From Nitrospira sp. ST-bin4 (lineage in GTDB: Bacteria; Nitrospirota; Nitrospiria; Nitrospirales; Nitrospiraceae), in NCBI GenBank assembly GCA_002083565.1, contig MSXM01000001.1, positions 1,559-31,632 on the forward strand: a stretch of 30,074 nt of DNA, in the 5' to 3' direction. Below, piece by piece: positions 7,702 through 16,379 of this stretch. The notes under the pieces are model-generated. The model worked only from the letters and a program-made list of their open reading frames with translations, had not been told where the DNA came from and did no database searches. The translations under genes were made by a program, and so were the position numbers. Position 1 is the first letter of the stretch, and each line of letters opens with the position of its first letter.

Positions 7702-8832
7702 CTAATTCACCGCCTGAAGCGTCACCTCGACGGACTGGCGCTTATTGTTTCTGACGACATCCACTTTCACTCGATCCCCGACTTTGTACTTTTCCATCGC
7801 ATCCATAAAATCGTCGACCGACTCAACCGGTTTCCCGTCGACCGCGACCACGATATCGCCGAGTTCGATACGTCCGGCACTGGTCTCTCGCACACCACGC
7901 AACCCGGCCCGATCCGCGCTGCCTCCACGCGACACCTTGCCGATCACTAGCCCTTTCACTCCCCACCGCTTAGCGATCGAATCGTGAACCAATGACACAC
8001 CCATTCCAGGCCTGATCAATTTTCCGTGTTTGATGAGTTCCGGAATAATGCGGTTGACCGTATCGACTGGCACGGCAAAACCGATCCCGGCATAGGCGCC
8101 GCTGGGACTAACGATTTGAGTATTGACGCCGATCAAGCGACCCGCGCTGTCGAGCAATGGACCGCCGGAATTGCCCGGATTGATCGCCGCATCGGTCTGA
8201 ATCACCCCTTCAATCGTCCGGTTCGACATCGACTTGATCGTCCTGCCGAGCGCACTCACCACACCGGTCGTGAGCGTATGGTCGAGCCCGAAGGGATTGC
8301 CGATGGCCAAGACTTTTTGTCCGACCCGCAAATCATGGGACGCACCGATGGCCAGCGGCTCCAGCACGTGTTCAGACGCCTGGATCTGCAAAACCGCCAG
8401 ATCCCGATCCGGATCAGCACCGACCAATTTGGCTGGATGTTCGCTCCGGTCGGCCAGCGTCACTTTGATCGAGCTGGCTCCGTAGATCACATGGAAATTG
8501 GTCACAATGTGGCCCTGCTTGTTCCACACGAAGCCGGACCCGGAGCCCTGTGGAACCTCCATGGTGTCCATCGACCAGAAGTCGCGCTGAATCGCCGTGT
8601 TGGCAATGAACACGACCGATCTGGTCGCCCGCTCGAACACCGCAATTGTCGCCCGCTCATCAGGTCCTAATTCAACCGGAGCCGGAGCGATGGGACGCGG
8701 CTTTCCCTCAATTCCCTCGTACGAACCGCCCAATGGACTGCCCCATTCGGCTGCCCCGGCCACAGAGAAAGAAAGAACCAGTCCGAAACCGATCGCTGCG
8801 ACCCCGATCACGGACGTTCGTGGCCGATCCAT
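7702..8832 (-). CDS. HtrA/Deg-family periplasmic serine protease
   Basis: This is a trypsin-like protease and chaperone of envelope quality control. From the ATG at 8832 the protein has 376 residues. A signal peptide MDRPRTSVIGVAAIGFGLVL ends near AGA-AEW. The protease domain has GSGSGFVWN, then His114 in TNFHV, Asp144 in DPDRDLAVLQ and Ser222 in NPGNSGGPLL, so the catalytic triad is intact. One PDZ domain follows (about residues 275-370: RPGMGVSL, KGLVIGKVSRGGSADRAGL, GDIVVAVDGKPV). A single PDZ makes it DegS-like in layout, but the cleavable-looking signal suggests a soluble periplasmic enzyme. The chosen start has GGGGAG 8 bases upstream. The longer frame to 8865 would overlap the preceding gene. 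Five bases separate it from the yjbQ-like gene, so they share a transcript. Confidence 0.9.
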   Translation of the reverse strand: MDRPRTSVIGVAAIGFGLVLSFSVAGAAEWGSPLGGSYEGIEGKPRPIAPAPVELGPDERATIAVFERATRSVVFIANTAIQRDFWSMDTMEVPQGSGSGFVWNKQGHIVTNFHVIYGASSIKVTLADRSEHPAKLVGADPDRDLAVLQIQASEHVLEPLAIGASHDLRVGQKVLAIGNPFGLDHTLTTGVVSALGRTIKSMSNRTIEGVIQTDAAINPGNSGGPLLDSAGRLIGVNTQIVSPSGAYAGIGFAVPVDTVNRIIPELIKHGKLIRPGMGVSLVHDSIAKRWGVKGLVIGKVSRGGSADRAGLRGVRETSAGRIELGDIVVAVDGKPVESVDDFMDAMEKYKVGDRVKVDVVRNNKRQSVEVTLQAVN

Positions 8833-8837
8833 CACCG

Positions 8838-9260
8838 CTACTCCCCCATAATTTGAAGAATGCACTCGCGCCGGCGGGCCCGCGTATCGAAATCGACCAC
8901 AACAATCTGCTGCCAGGTTCCCAACAGCAGCACGCGCTCCGAGAAGGGAACCGTCACCGACGGTCCCTGCAGCTGGCCCCGCAGGTGACTATGGCCGTTG
9001 TCTTCTCCAGGATTTCTCCGGTTATGTTGCCAGTCAGGGTCCGCCGGTACGACACGTTCCCAAAAGGCTTTTGTGTCGGCGCGGATACCAGGCTCGTCTT
9101 CGATGATCATGACCGACGCCGTCGTATGCTTTACAAACACCGTGACGGTTCCGGCAATCAGCGCGGCATCGGCCACAGCGGACGAGACGCGTTTCGTGAT
9201 GTTTTCGATATGCGTGTCGCCCGCCATCTCAACCTGAAATGGAATAGTCTTCACGGCCAT
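8838..9260 (-). CDS. YjbQ/UPF0047 family protein
   Basis: The 140-residue product has the family layout: IENITKRV, then VTVFVKHTTASVMIIEDEPG with a conserved histidine, then the central NPGEDNGHSHLRGQLQGPSV segment with two more histidines, and GTWQQIVVVDFDTRARRR near the end. Members are annotated as secondary thiamine-phosphate synthases from genetic suppression in Escherichia coli, but the physiological role is uncertain. AGGAGGT lies 5 bases before the ATG at 9260; the in-frame GTG at 9263 is too close to that site. The start codon overlaps the stop of the HD gene (TGATG), and htrA begins 5 bases after its stop, so the three genes form an operon. Confidence 0.9.
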   Translation of the reverse strand: MAVKTIPFQVEMAGDTHIENITKRVSSAVADAALIAGTVTVFVKHTTASVMIIEDEPGIRADTKAFWERVVPADPDWQHNRRNPGEDNGHSHLRGQLQGPSVTVPFSERVLLLGTWQQIVVVDFDTRARRRECILQIMGE

Positions 9261-10135
9261 CACGTACCTCCTGAGACCAACCCGCGCAAATACTGCCGTT
9301 CTGTCTTGCTCAACGGACAGCCTCGCGCCTCTTCGAGAATGGAATCGAACGTGCCCTCGCCGGCCAACCTGCGCAATGCCTGCACAACGTCTTCGCTCAG
9401 GATCCCTTCTCCTGACAGTGCGCCGAGATAGGCAAAGGCTTCTGCCAGCGTTTCCTTGTCCCGGACATAATAATCGCGCCCGCGCTGCCGATTGCTGTAG
9501 GCTTCGAACTGTTCGCAGGCGACGAGGATCTCTGCCAGCTGCTTGACCCAGGGCTCGGCAGATGTCAATCGCTCAGGATAATAGTAATAGAGCATCACGA
9601 GCTGCATCCAGGGAGCCCACGCAATTCCCCATTCGTTCATCGCGGGACGAACAGTTCGCAGACGCCGCACCAGACGTCGCGCATATCCCAGACGCATTTC
9701 CACCTGTTCAGCCGCCCAGCGGTCCATCGTGATCCCGGCTGTCTCCAGTTCGCGGCGATACAACGAGAGGAACGCCTCCGTCTCCCGGCCATACTTCGTG
9801 CTCGGATGCAGGGCTCGCCATTCACGCGGCCTCGTAGGAATGTGATGCTGCTTGGCCCAAGACCAAATCTTCCCGAAGAGCCGGCGGTCCAATCCAGCTC
9901 GCCCCAGGTCATGCAACAGGCACGCGATCTGATAGGAGCGAACCCGTTCATCGGGATGTCCCAGCGAAGCGGCAACCGCCGCGCACATACGCGCCGTCCG
10001 CACGGCATGAGGCCGATCGTATCCACGAATGACCACCCCGGGCTTGAGCGGGTGGGGATAATCATAGAGACGCATCAGCCTGCTGGCCAGAGGACGAGGG
10101 ATCACTAGAGGCGCCGACAGAGAACGGGTTGGCAT
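9260..10135 (-). CDS. HD-domain protein (possible phosphohydrolase)
   Basis: The protein contains an HD metal-binding signature: H in YDRPHAVRTARM, then CLLHDLGRAGLD about 35 residues later, then HPSTKYGRETEAFL. The order resembles HD-GYP phosphodiesterases, but the GYP segment is missing and replaced by a tyrosine-rich stretch (MLYYYYPERL). Cyclic-di-GMP hydrolysis therefore cannot be claimed. A C-terminal helical region ends in ERQYLRGLVSGGT. The start is uncertain. I use the ATG at 10135 (291 residues) because upstream codons overlap a divergent gene region and look non-coding. No Shine-Dalgarno is seen there, and the ATG at 10075 is an alternative. It is the first gene of the HD-yjbQ-htrA unit. 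Confidence 0.75.
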   Translation of the reverse strand: MPTRSLSAPLVIPRPLASRLMRLYDYPHPLKPGVVIRGYDRPHAVRTARMCAAVAASLGHPDERVRSYQIACLLHDLGRAGLDRRLFGKIWSWAKQHHIPTRPREWRALHPSTKYGRETEAFLSLYRRELETAGITMDRWAAEQVEMRLGYARRLVRRLRTVRPAMNEWGIAWAPWMQLVMLYYYYPERLTSAEPWVKQLAEILVACEQFEAYSNRQRGRDYYVRDKETLAEAFAYLGALSGEGILSEDVVQALRRLAGEGTFDSILEEARGCPLSKTERQYLRGLVSGGT

Positions 10136-10248
10136 AGTTGGGAGCAAACCGGAATACCCATGAAGCTCAGGGATTGGAAAACAGAATATCGTCGGGCCAA
10201 AGAGAGTGTCAAGGCGCCACGCGATCGCTCGCGCTGGCCTTGGAACTT

Positions 10249-10257
10249 TGCTATGCT
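10249..10257 (+). promoter_or_regulatory. Candidate extended -10 promoter
   Basis: TGCTATGCT is an extended -10 element 49 bases before the GTG start of the secreted protein gene at 10306. No clear -35 is present. It matches the recurrent TGCTAnnnT pattern of this window. Confidence 0.4.
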
Positions 10258-10305
10258 GCGGCGGCCTGCGCGATCCGGCGCACCACCTACGTTGCCGAGG
10301 CCCTT

Positions 10306-10956
10306 GTGGCAAAACCGAGTTTCATCCCCCTCGCACTGTTCAGCGCTCTCCTCGCAACCGAACCGACGCCGGGATCGGCCGGAACGTTCGACCATCTCGC
10401 TGAATTCACCGGAAAAACGAACGTCATCGTCACGCTGAAAGGCCATGATACCTTCACCAGCGAATACCGGTACGACATCAGCGTCCGAAATCTTTCACCC
10501 GATTCGATCATCGCCGACTCCCTGGTCGTCGTCCTCGACAAGATCACCAACCTTGCCGGCCAAGACCGGGAAGGATTGACGGGAGAACTCTTCCTCAAAC
10601 GGTTTGATATCCTGGATCAAGACGGCCAGACCGACGACGGAAAACCGTACTTCCGCATTCCCGTCGGAACGTCGCCAGATCTCGCCCCACAAACCGAAAG
10701 TCTTCCGGTCACCGTTCGAATCAGAAACCGGGATTACGTGGCAGTCTTCACCCCCTCGTTCCGGGTACTGGGAGAGAAACGTCCGCCACCGGAGCCAAAA
10801 CGCGCGGAATCGCCGGCCACTCCTGCTCAGGCGCAAGCCCAGGCGCCGGCTCAACCCGGCCAGCTTCCCCAGGCTCCCATAGATAAGCTGCTCCAGCTGT
10901 TGATCAAAAAAGGAGTGCTCACAGAAGAGGAGTGGCGCAAAGCCAACCGCCCATGA
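10306..10956 (+). CDS. Secreted protein of unknown function
   Basis: I place the start at the GTG at 10306, with GAGG 5 bases before it, because the product then opens with a short signal-like sequence (MAKPSFIPLALFSALLA). The upstream in-frame codons lie in or before the probable promoter. The mature part (about residues 27-165) is rich in beta-strand sequence: NVIVTLKGHDTF, YRYDISVRNLSPDSIIADSL and VTVRIRNRDYVAVFTPSFRVLG. This suggests a beta-sandwich of an adhesion or CARDB-like kind, which is an inference from pattern only. A Pro/Ala/Gln linker follows. The C-terminal helix IDKLLQLLIKKGVLTEEEW is a short motif found at the ends of many secreted proteins. Its stop overlaps the HIT gene start (ATGA). 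Confidence 0.75.
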   Translation: MAKPSFIPLALFSALLATEPTPGSAGTFDHLAEFTGKTNVIVTLKGHDTFTSEYRYDISVRNLSPDSIIADSLVVVLDKITNLAGQDREGLTGELFLKRFDILDQDGQTDDGKPYFRIPVGTSPDLAPQTESLPVTVRIRNRDYVAVFTPSFRVLGEKRPPPEPKRAESPATPAQAQAQAPAQPGQLPQAPIDKLLQLLIKKGVLTEEEWRKANRP

Positions 10957-11381
10957 CCGATCCTTCCTGCAAGGCCTGCGCAAAGACCTGGCCCAAAGCC
11001 GATCATGTCATCGCGGATCTCGGCATTACGACAGCCTACCTCCATGACGATCAATACTTTACCGGCTGGACCGTCCTCGTCCTCCAACGTCACGCAACGG
11101 AGCTCTTTCACCTGACGCCGGCGGAACGGATGCAACTGATAGAAGACGTGAACCAGGTCGCCAAGGCCCTCGCCCAGGCCTATGGGGCCAAGAAAATCAA
11201 TTACGAACTCCTCGGCAACCAACTGCCGCACATCCACTGGCACATCATCCCCCGCCTCGCCACCGACCCCTCTCCGCTCGAACCGGTCTGGCGGGTGGCC
11301 CATGAGGCAGTCGCTCTCCACGACTCCCAGCTCCGGAATCACATCCAGCGCATTCGGGATATCATTGAAGCTTCGCGCTGA
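10953..11381 (+). CDS. HIT family nucleotide-binding protein
   Basis: HIT proteins hydrolyse or transfer nucleotidyl groups from dinucleotides and aminoacyl- or phosphoramidate-linked nucleotides. The 142-residue product ends its core domain with the histidine triad HIHWHII at about residues 91-97, inside LGNQLPHIHWHIIPR. CKACAKTW near the start may be a metal site. The length and motif order fit the Hint/Ap4A hydrolase-like branch, but the substrate cannot be told. ATG at 10953 overlaps the previous stop by four bases and has no near ribosome site of its own, which suggests coupling. Confidence 0.9.
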   Translation: MTDPSCKACAKTWPKADHVIADLGITTAYLHDDQYFTGWTVLVLQRHATELFHLTPAERMQLIEDVNQVAKALAQAYGAKKINYELLGNQLPHIHWHIIPRLATDPSPLEPVWRVAHEAVALHDSQLRNHIQRIRDIIEASR

Positions 11382-11436
11382 GCGAGAAGACCGCTCCCAT
11401 CAACGTAGTCCGCCGATCCATCCGGCCTCGAATCGG

Positions 11437-11445
11437 TGCTATAAT
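11437..11445 (+). promoter_or_regulatory. Extended -10 promoter for the TPR gene
   Basis: TGCTATAAT contains a perfect TATAAT at 11440-11445 with the TGn extension, 45 bases before the ATG at 11490. The -35 region is not recognisable, which is usual for extended -10 promoters. Confidence 0.6.
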
Positions 11446-11489
11446 CTAATCCGTCCGACTGACCAGATCCGGAGAGGCGCGGATTTCCG

Positions 11490-12746
11490 ATGCGTCATCA
11501 ATTGGTGCTCGTCACCCTCCGGATGTTTCCTCTCCTTGGCCTCTTCTCCCCTTGCTCATTGTTTGCACAACCGCCGGAAGACAGCCCGCCTTCGATTATC
11601 GAATCCCCCCCGCCGATGTCTGAGACAGTGCCTACGCCAGAACAACATGGCCGACAACACAACTTTGAACTCGTGCCGCCTGTGCGTGAGGATGCGATCA
11701 CAACACTACAGACGTTGCGTGACGCAGTCCGCCTGTCACCGAGGCGCGCGGAAACCAGGCTGAAACTGGCGCAGGAGCTTTATCGCATCGGCGACTTCGA
11801 TGCCGCACTCGACGAGTGCCGCGCAGCGCTCATGCTGGAGCCGGCCAATGCCCACGCCCATCTGCAACTTGGGATCATACTGACGGCCAAACAGGATTGG
11901 CGCACGGCAACCTCCGCGTTGAAAGACGCGATCCGGATGAACCCGGATCTGGCTGATGCCCACTACACGCTCGGCAGCGTGCTCTATGCCTTGGGCCACG
12001 TGAAGGAAGCAGTCCAGTCTTATCGCCGGACGCTCGAACTGCAGCCGGATTTTCCCGATGCGCGTTACCGGCTCGCGCTGCTCTTAAAGTTGTCGAACCG
12101 CGAACAAGAGGCGACACAGCTCATGGCAGACGCTGCGCGTGACGGCGTCCTACCGGCACAGTTTTTTCTCGGCAATGCCTATAAGAGCGGACAGGGCGTC
12201 GAGAAGAACCTTAGTCTGGCAGTCTTCTGGTGGGCGCAAGCCTCGGCGCTCAACTACCAACCGGCGACCGACACCCTCGCCAAACTTCGCCGACAAGCCT
12301 TGTCTATCACTGTGCCGGAGCGCAAGCGGAAGGAAGCCCTCGACGCGTTTCAGACATATCGCGAGTCACTATGGAAAGATATTCCGGGTGACCACCATTC
12401 AGGCGACGAAACCGTGGGAACCAGCCTGCTCAAGGAGAACCGTACGGACGAGGCCGTCGCCACACTCATTGCAGAAACCTATGCCCTGAGTGACGTGGCG
12501 CAGGACGCACTCTCGAAATTGTATGAAACAGGCGGGGAGCCACATCTAGCGCGATATGATCAATCCATCCTCGCCTGCTTGGAGACCGTGGCACGTGACG
12601 GGTTTCTCTCCGCCAAATACACGGTCGCCCGCATCTACGCCAAAGGACTCGGTGTGACGCCCGACAGGCCCAAAGCCAAAACCCTGCTCAAACATCTTCC
12701 CAAACAGGAAACGGCAACGCTGCTCCGTGAGTGGAGTCTTCACTAA
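11490..12746 (+). CDS. Secreted TPR/Sel1 repeat protein
   Basis: The 418-residue protein starts with a signal peptide (RMFPLLGLFSPCSLFA, cleavage near LFA-QPP) and a Pro-rich linker. Residues 87-222 form four tetratricopeptide repeats, for example AETRLKLAQELYRIGDFDAA and ADAHYTLGSVLYALGHVKEA. Sel1-type repeats follow: AQFFLGNAYKSGQGVEKN near 223-259 and AKYTVARIYAKGLGVTPD near 373-395. Such solenoids bind partner proteins in the envelope; there is no catalytic motif. GAGG lies 12 bases before the ATG, a loose spacing. The stop at 12744-12746 is two bases before the ATG of the CHASE2/sigma-54 activator, so the two probably work together. An attractive but unproven idea is that this protein feeds a signal to the sensor's periplasmic domain. 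Confidence 0.85.
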   Translation: MRHQLVLVTLRMFPLLGLFSPCSLFAQPPEDSPPSIIESPPPMSETVPTPEQHGRQHNFELVPPVREDAITTLQTLRDAVRLSPRRAETRLKLAQELYRIGDFDAALDECRAALMLEPANAHAHLQLGIILTAKQDWRTATSALKDAIRMNPDLADAHYTLGSVLYALGHVKEAVQSYRRTLELQPDFPDARYRLALLLKLSNREQEATQLMADAARDGVLPAQFFLGNAYKSGQGVEKNLSLAVFWWAQASALNYQPATDTLAKLRRQALSITVPERKRKEALDAFQTYRESLWKDIPGDHHSGDETVGTSLLKENRTDEAVATLIAETYALSDVAQDALSKLYETGGEPHLARYDQSILACLETVARDGFLSAKYTVARIYAKGLGVTPDRPKAKTLLKHLPKQETATLLREWSLH

Positions 12747-12748
12747 CC

Positions 12749-15403
12749 ATGGGACTAGAGCGGGAAACTGTCTGGCGGCTGTTCCTTACCTCGACCACGC
12801 TGCAAGCGCTCACGATGGGATTGCTTGCCACGTTCCCGGCCATAGCCTTGTGGGCCGTAGCTCCCGCTACACTGACGGCGCTCGATTGGGCGCTCTACGA
12901 CGCGTGGCTCTACCATCGCGTCTCTATTGCAGTCAGCCGAGAACTCACAATTGTGGCGCGTGATCCAGCCGCCGACGAACGATTTGGACCAATGGTGGAG
13001 CGATCCTCTTTGGCGCAATTGATCACCGCCGTCCACGAGGCCGACGCAGCGGCAATCGGCCTTGACCACCGCCTCGATCACGCAAGCCCGGCATCACTCG
13101 GTGGAGCCACCGGCGACGCCTTACTGGCAGAAGCCATCCAGGCAGCCGGGCCGATTGTGTTCGTTCACGACCCCGATCACGCAATTGAATCCGACGCAGC
13201 CCTTTTGTCACATCTCGATGTTTCTGCAGATCCGGATCATGTCACGCGAACCGTCCCGATGTCGGCCGCGATCGAGGCCCAGGCTGTGCCCGCATTCGGC
13301 TCCGCCCTATACGACCTGTATCGGCAGAGACGGATGCCGGGAACGCAGCCGGTCGCCACAGAGGACGGAGCGGTGGCGCTGATCAACCTTGTTGGAAACG
13401 GGTCACTGTCGTCGTTACCAACCGTTCCACTCTCCGCAGTATGGGACGCCATTCAACGTCACGACGAACGAATACTCAACGAATGGTTCAAGAACAAGGT
13501 GGTTGTGATCCTTTCCGATCCGACGACTCAGAGCCGCTGGCTCCTGGCGACAGGACAAACGGTGACGGGTATGACGGCGCACATCCATCTGCTCAATAGC
13601 CTGCTCACCGGCAATCGAGTCTGTCAGGTCGGTTCACCCTGGCGCTTCGCTCTCACTGTTCTGTTTGCGTCACTCATAGCCTGGTGCCTGCTCCGGTTTC
13701 ATGGATCGATCGGCCTCCTCGTCGCAGCCGTCGCTGTGGTCCTCTCCGGCGCCATGACCTTCGCCTCGCTGCCGGTGTTTCACCTTGTCCTGCCCGTAGC
13801 CCTGCCGCTGGTCGCCTCGCTGGTCCTGCTGGTCGGCACAACCGCCTGGATCCATCTCACCACGAACCAGCGCATGATTCTTCTCGAGCGGGAAATGCTC
13901 CATGTGCAGCAGGATGCCGCCGCAGTCCGCGATGCGCTCACACTCCGCGAGAATCGTGTGGAGGCTCTTCAGGAAGATTTGGAAGCCGCCAAATCCGCCG
14001 CCGCACAATACGCAAGCCGGCAGGATGATCGGACTGGAAGCATCGAGTCGTTGCGGTCACAACTCGCCGAGGCACAGTCCCAGGAACATCTTGCCCGGCA
14101 GCAACTGGAACAGCTGGAACGGCAGCTGCACGATCTTCGTGCCGCCGGCACAAACTCCCCTTCAATCGGCGATGCCGAACTCGATCAATTGCGCAGTGAG
14201 TGCCGTCAGCTTGGGATTGTCACCCAAGACCCGGCGCTCCTGCGCATGTTCCGAGACGTCAAACGAGGCGCCAGGTCCCCGCTGACGGTGCTACTCCTGG
14301 GAGAACCGGGTACGGGAAAGGAACTGTTCGCTCGGGCGGTGCATCGTCTCAGCCCCAGAGCCGGCAAGACCTTCATCGCCGTCAACATGGCCGCCATCTC
14401 GCCGGAACTCTTCGAGAGTGAATTATTCGGACATATCAAAGGCAGCTTCACCGGCGCATCGGCGGACCGGCGGGGCTATTTCGAGCTGGCCCACCATGGG
14501 ACAATCTTTCTGGATGAAATCGGCGACCTCCGTCTCGATCACCAGAGTAAGCTGCTCCGTGTGTTGCAAGAAAAGTCATTTTATCGCGTCGGAGCCACCG
14601 TTCCCACCACCGTCGATGTGCGCATCGTGGCAGCAACCAACCGTGACCTGCAGCGCGGGGTATCCGAGGGCTGGTTCCGCGAAGATTTGTATTTCCGGTT
14701 GAAAGGCCTTGTCTTCCTGCTGCCGCCGCTGCGCGAACGCACCGGCGATATTCCGGCCATCGCAGACCAGTGCTTGGCCGACATCGCGCAGCAGATGGGC
14801 CGGCCGGTTCCCAAACTTTCCAACGATGCGCTCCGCGCCTTGACCGACCACGAGTGGCGCGGCAATGTCCGGGAGCTGCGCCATGCGCTGGAACGAGCCG
14901 TCGCATTGAGCGATGGCCCGGTGCTGACGAAGCGCTCGTTCGACTTAGAGGGAACGGCAACGGAGGACGCGACGACGCCGTCTCAATCCACCACGCTGCC
15001 GGACTCAGCCGGGGACGCCGCCGTGCTGAATTGCCTGCGGCAACAGGGTTTCGATATGCAGGATGCGGCAAAGATGTTGGGCTGGGACCGCAGCACGGTC
15101 ACGCAACGGCTCAAGGGCCTCTGCTTCCAAGCGCTGGTCGACTCCAACGGCGACCAGGCCAAAGCCGCCCTGGCGATCGCCGGCGATCCAAGCCATCTCC
15201 GCATGGTCGAGCTCAAACTGATGGATTACTACAGCCATCTGCTGTCTGTGATTGAGCCGTTCACCACCGCCGACGCAGCCCTCGCCGAATGCAAACGGCG
15301 CTTCAAGAATCTTCCCGAAAGACACTTCGTCGCGGTCGAGCGATTGGTGCGCGAGCGATTTCCCGAAGCACAGCCGTCCCGCACGAAAAGAGCCGGAGCC
15401 TGA
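12749..15403 (+). CDS. Membrane-bound CHASE2 sensor fused to a sigma-54 activator
   Basis: This is a one-piece sensor and enhancer-binding transcription activator of 884 residues (numbering from the ATG at 12749). A first membrane segment at about 15-45 leads into a periplasmic region (about 50-295) with the CHASE2 layout: LDWALYDAWL, AIGLDHRLD, KNKVVVILSD, TGQTVTGMTAHIHLLNSLL. Three membrane segments follow (about 300-370), then a coiled coil (375-465). The AAA+ domain has Walker A GEPGTGKE (518-525), the sigma-54 loop GSFTGA (565-570, usually GAFTGA), Walker B TIFLDE (585-590) and RERTGD. The C-terminal part has a Fis-like helix-turn-helix (AAKMLGWDRSTVTQRL) and an extra helical tail of about 90 residues. 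A longer frame starts at GTG 12731 but lacks a ribosome site. Confidence 0.88.
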   Translation: MGLERETVWRLFLTSTTLQALTMGLLATFPAIALWAVAPATLTALDWALYDAWLYHRVSIAVSRELTIVARDPAADERFGPMVERSSLAQLITAVHEADAAAIGLDHRLDHASPASLGGATGDALLAEAIQAAGPIVFVHDPDHAIESDAALLSHLDVSADPDHVTRTVPMSAAIEAQAVPAFGSALYDLYRQRRMPGTQPVATEDGAVALINLVGNGSLSSLPTVPLSAVWDAIQRHDERILNEWFKNKVVVILSDPTTQSRWLLATGQTVTGMTAHIHLLNSLLTGNRVCQVGSPWRFALTVLFASLIAWCLLRFHGSIGLLVAAVAVVLSGAMTFASLPVFHLVLPVALPLVASLVLLVGTTAWIHLTTNQRMILLEREMLHVQQDAAAVRDALTLRENRVEALQEDLEAAKSAAAQYASRQDDRTGSIESLRSQLAEAQSQEHLARQQLEQLERQLHDLRAAGTNSPSIGDAELDQLRSECRQLGIVTQDPALLRMFRDVKRGARSPLTVLLLGEPGTGKELFARAVHRLSPRAGKTFIAVNMAAISPELFESELFGHIKGSFTGASADRRGYFELAHHGTIFLDEIGDLRLDHQSKLLRVLQEKSFYRVGATVPTTVDVRIVAATNRDLQRGVSEGWFREDLYFRLKGLVFLLPPLRERTGDIPAIADQCLADIAQQMGRPVPKLSNDALRALTDHEWRGNVRELRHALERAVALSDGPVLTKRSFDLEGTATEDATTPSQSTTLPDSAGDAAVLNCLRQQGFDMQDAAKMLGWDRSTVTQRLKGLCFQALVDSNGDQAKAALAIAGDPSHLRMVELKLMDYYSHLLSVIEPFTTADAALAECKRRFKNLPERHFVAVERLVRERFPEAQPSRTKRAGA

Positions 15404-15472
15404 TTCCTTCAATGCTACCCCTGGCTCACCGGCATATATGGAACAAGGGCGGAAAAGACATACGTATCGGCA

Positions 15473-15481
15473 TGCTAGACT
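15473..15481 (+). promoter_or_regulatory. Extended -10 placed for a leaderless transcript
   Basis: TGCTAGACT ends six bases before the ATG at 15488, so transcription is expected to start at or next to that ATG. A weak -35 (AAGACA, 15455-15460) is 15 bases upstream of the -10. No Shine-Dalgarno is present before the ATG, consistent with a leaderless mRNA. Confidence 0.45.
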
Positions 15482-15487
15482 TACGAC

Positions 15488-15922
15488 ATGGTACCGTCTC
15501 ACACGGTCGCAGGATTGATCTCCTGGTGGTTGACTTACAGCCTGATCGTTGCGTCCCTACTCCTCAGTCCTGCCGATGCCGCTGAACCAGAACGGGTCTC
15601 GATCCAGAAATTATTGTCGCCACAAGCCAGTTCCTATCAGCAACACCTGGTAACGATAGAGGGTGTGGTACGTGCATTTAAAGCAGAGCCCCCATTTCCC
15701 GGTAGATGTCTCCTTTATGGACGAGCCACCTTCGTGTTGGAAGGTGAGACTGGCTCATTGCCCGTAGAAATCTTGGGAAGTTGTAACCCAGGTGCGGTTG
15801 AGGCTTTGCCGAAGGAGCAGGATCGGGTGCGAATAACCGGGCTCGTGCACGTACGGAAAACTGAACCTCCACGTGACGTCAGAATCGTGTCCACGCAAAT
15901 TCAGATCCTTGAATCACACTGA
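15488..15922 (+). CDS. Secreted OB-fold-like protein of unknown function
   Basis: The 144-residue product has a signal peptide with hydrophobic core SWWLTYSLIVASLLLSPADA and probable cleavage after ADA. The mature part shows alternating strands typical of a small periplasmic OB-fold: HLVTIEGVVRAFKAEPP, RCLLYGRATFVLEGETGSLPVEILGSC, QDRVRITGLVHV and VRIVSTQIQIL. Two cysteines (in GRCLL and GSCN) could form a disulfide. The fold assignment is a pattern judgement, and no function can be given. It follows the sigma-54 activator by 84 bases with its own promoter. Confidence 0.7.
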   Translation: MVPSHTVAGLISWWLTYSLIVASLLLSPADAAEPERVSIQKLLSPQASSYQQHLVTIEGVVRAFKAEPPFPGRCLLYGRATFVLEGETGSLPVEILGSCNPGAVEALPKEQDRVRITGLVHVRKTEPPRDVRIVSTQIQILESH

Positions 15923-15967
15923 TTCAGCGGCACTCGCAGGAAGACCTGATTTAAAAAAGCAAGGTCC

Positions 15968-15990
15968 AACGCCCTTTTGTCCCCGGCGTT
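15968..15990. terminator. Hairpin between convergent genes
   Basis: AACGCC (15968-15973) pairs with GGCGTT (15985-15990) around a loop containing TTTTG. It lies between the convergent stops at 15922 and 15989 and reaches into the stop codon of the minus-strand gene. There is no clear T tract on the plus strand. Confidence 0.3.
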
Positions 15991-16192
15991 AGTGCTTGGG
16001 TTTCCACAAGGCGGCGTCGAGGATGGACCAGAGGTGAATGATCCAACCCAGGAGGAAGAACCAGAGGATACCGGCCAGGACGAATTGGATAATGGCCATA
16101 AACAGGCGCCCTTGAAGCAGCTGCCCTAAGCCGGGAATGAAGAAGCTACAGAGCGCTGCTATGACATTGCCCGCAGACCCCTGTCCTGCCAT
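15989..16192 (-). CDS. Small TM2-like membrane protein
   Basis: The 67-residue product MAGQGSAGNVIAALC... has two hydrophobic segments, at about 9-24 and 31-56, joined by LGQLLQGRL. The SFFIPGLGQLLQGR segment is the hallmark of small TM2-like membrane proteins of unknown role. It ends in a short charged tail, WKPKH. GGAGG sits 4 bases before the ATG. It lies downstream of the SmbP-like gene on the same strand. The first 54 bases of this gene are present again at 17048-17101 as a broken copy. Confidence 0.75.
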   Translation of the reverse strand: MAGQGSAGNVIAALCSFFIPGLGQLLQGRLFMAIIQFVLAGILWFFLLGWIIHLWSILDAALWKPKH

Positions 16193-16379
16193 GTAGCCTC
16201 CACCAAATAACGAGTGATCAATGGTTCCTGGAACCTTTTTCTGCTCTCAGAGATAAAACTCGTGAACGTGGAGTTACAGACGAAACGATGAAGAGCCGCA
16301 GATGTGCACTGATCGGCTGGCATGCACAGAACAAGACGCGACCCCAATACTTAGTCGCATGCACTCGGGATGATGTCCA

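Noticed and set aside
15968..15993. Possible integron attC site (AACGCC...GGCGTTA) next to small genes of mixed orientation
   Set aside because: It is far too short for attC, one core site does not match, and no other such sites or integrase occur in the window.
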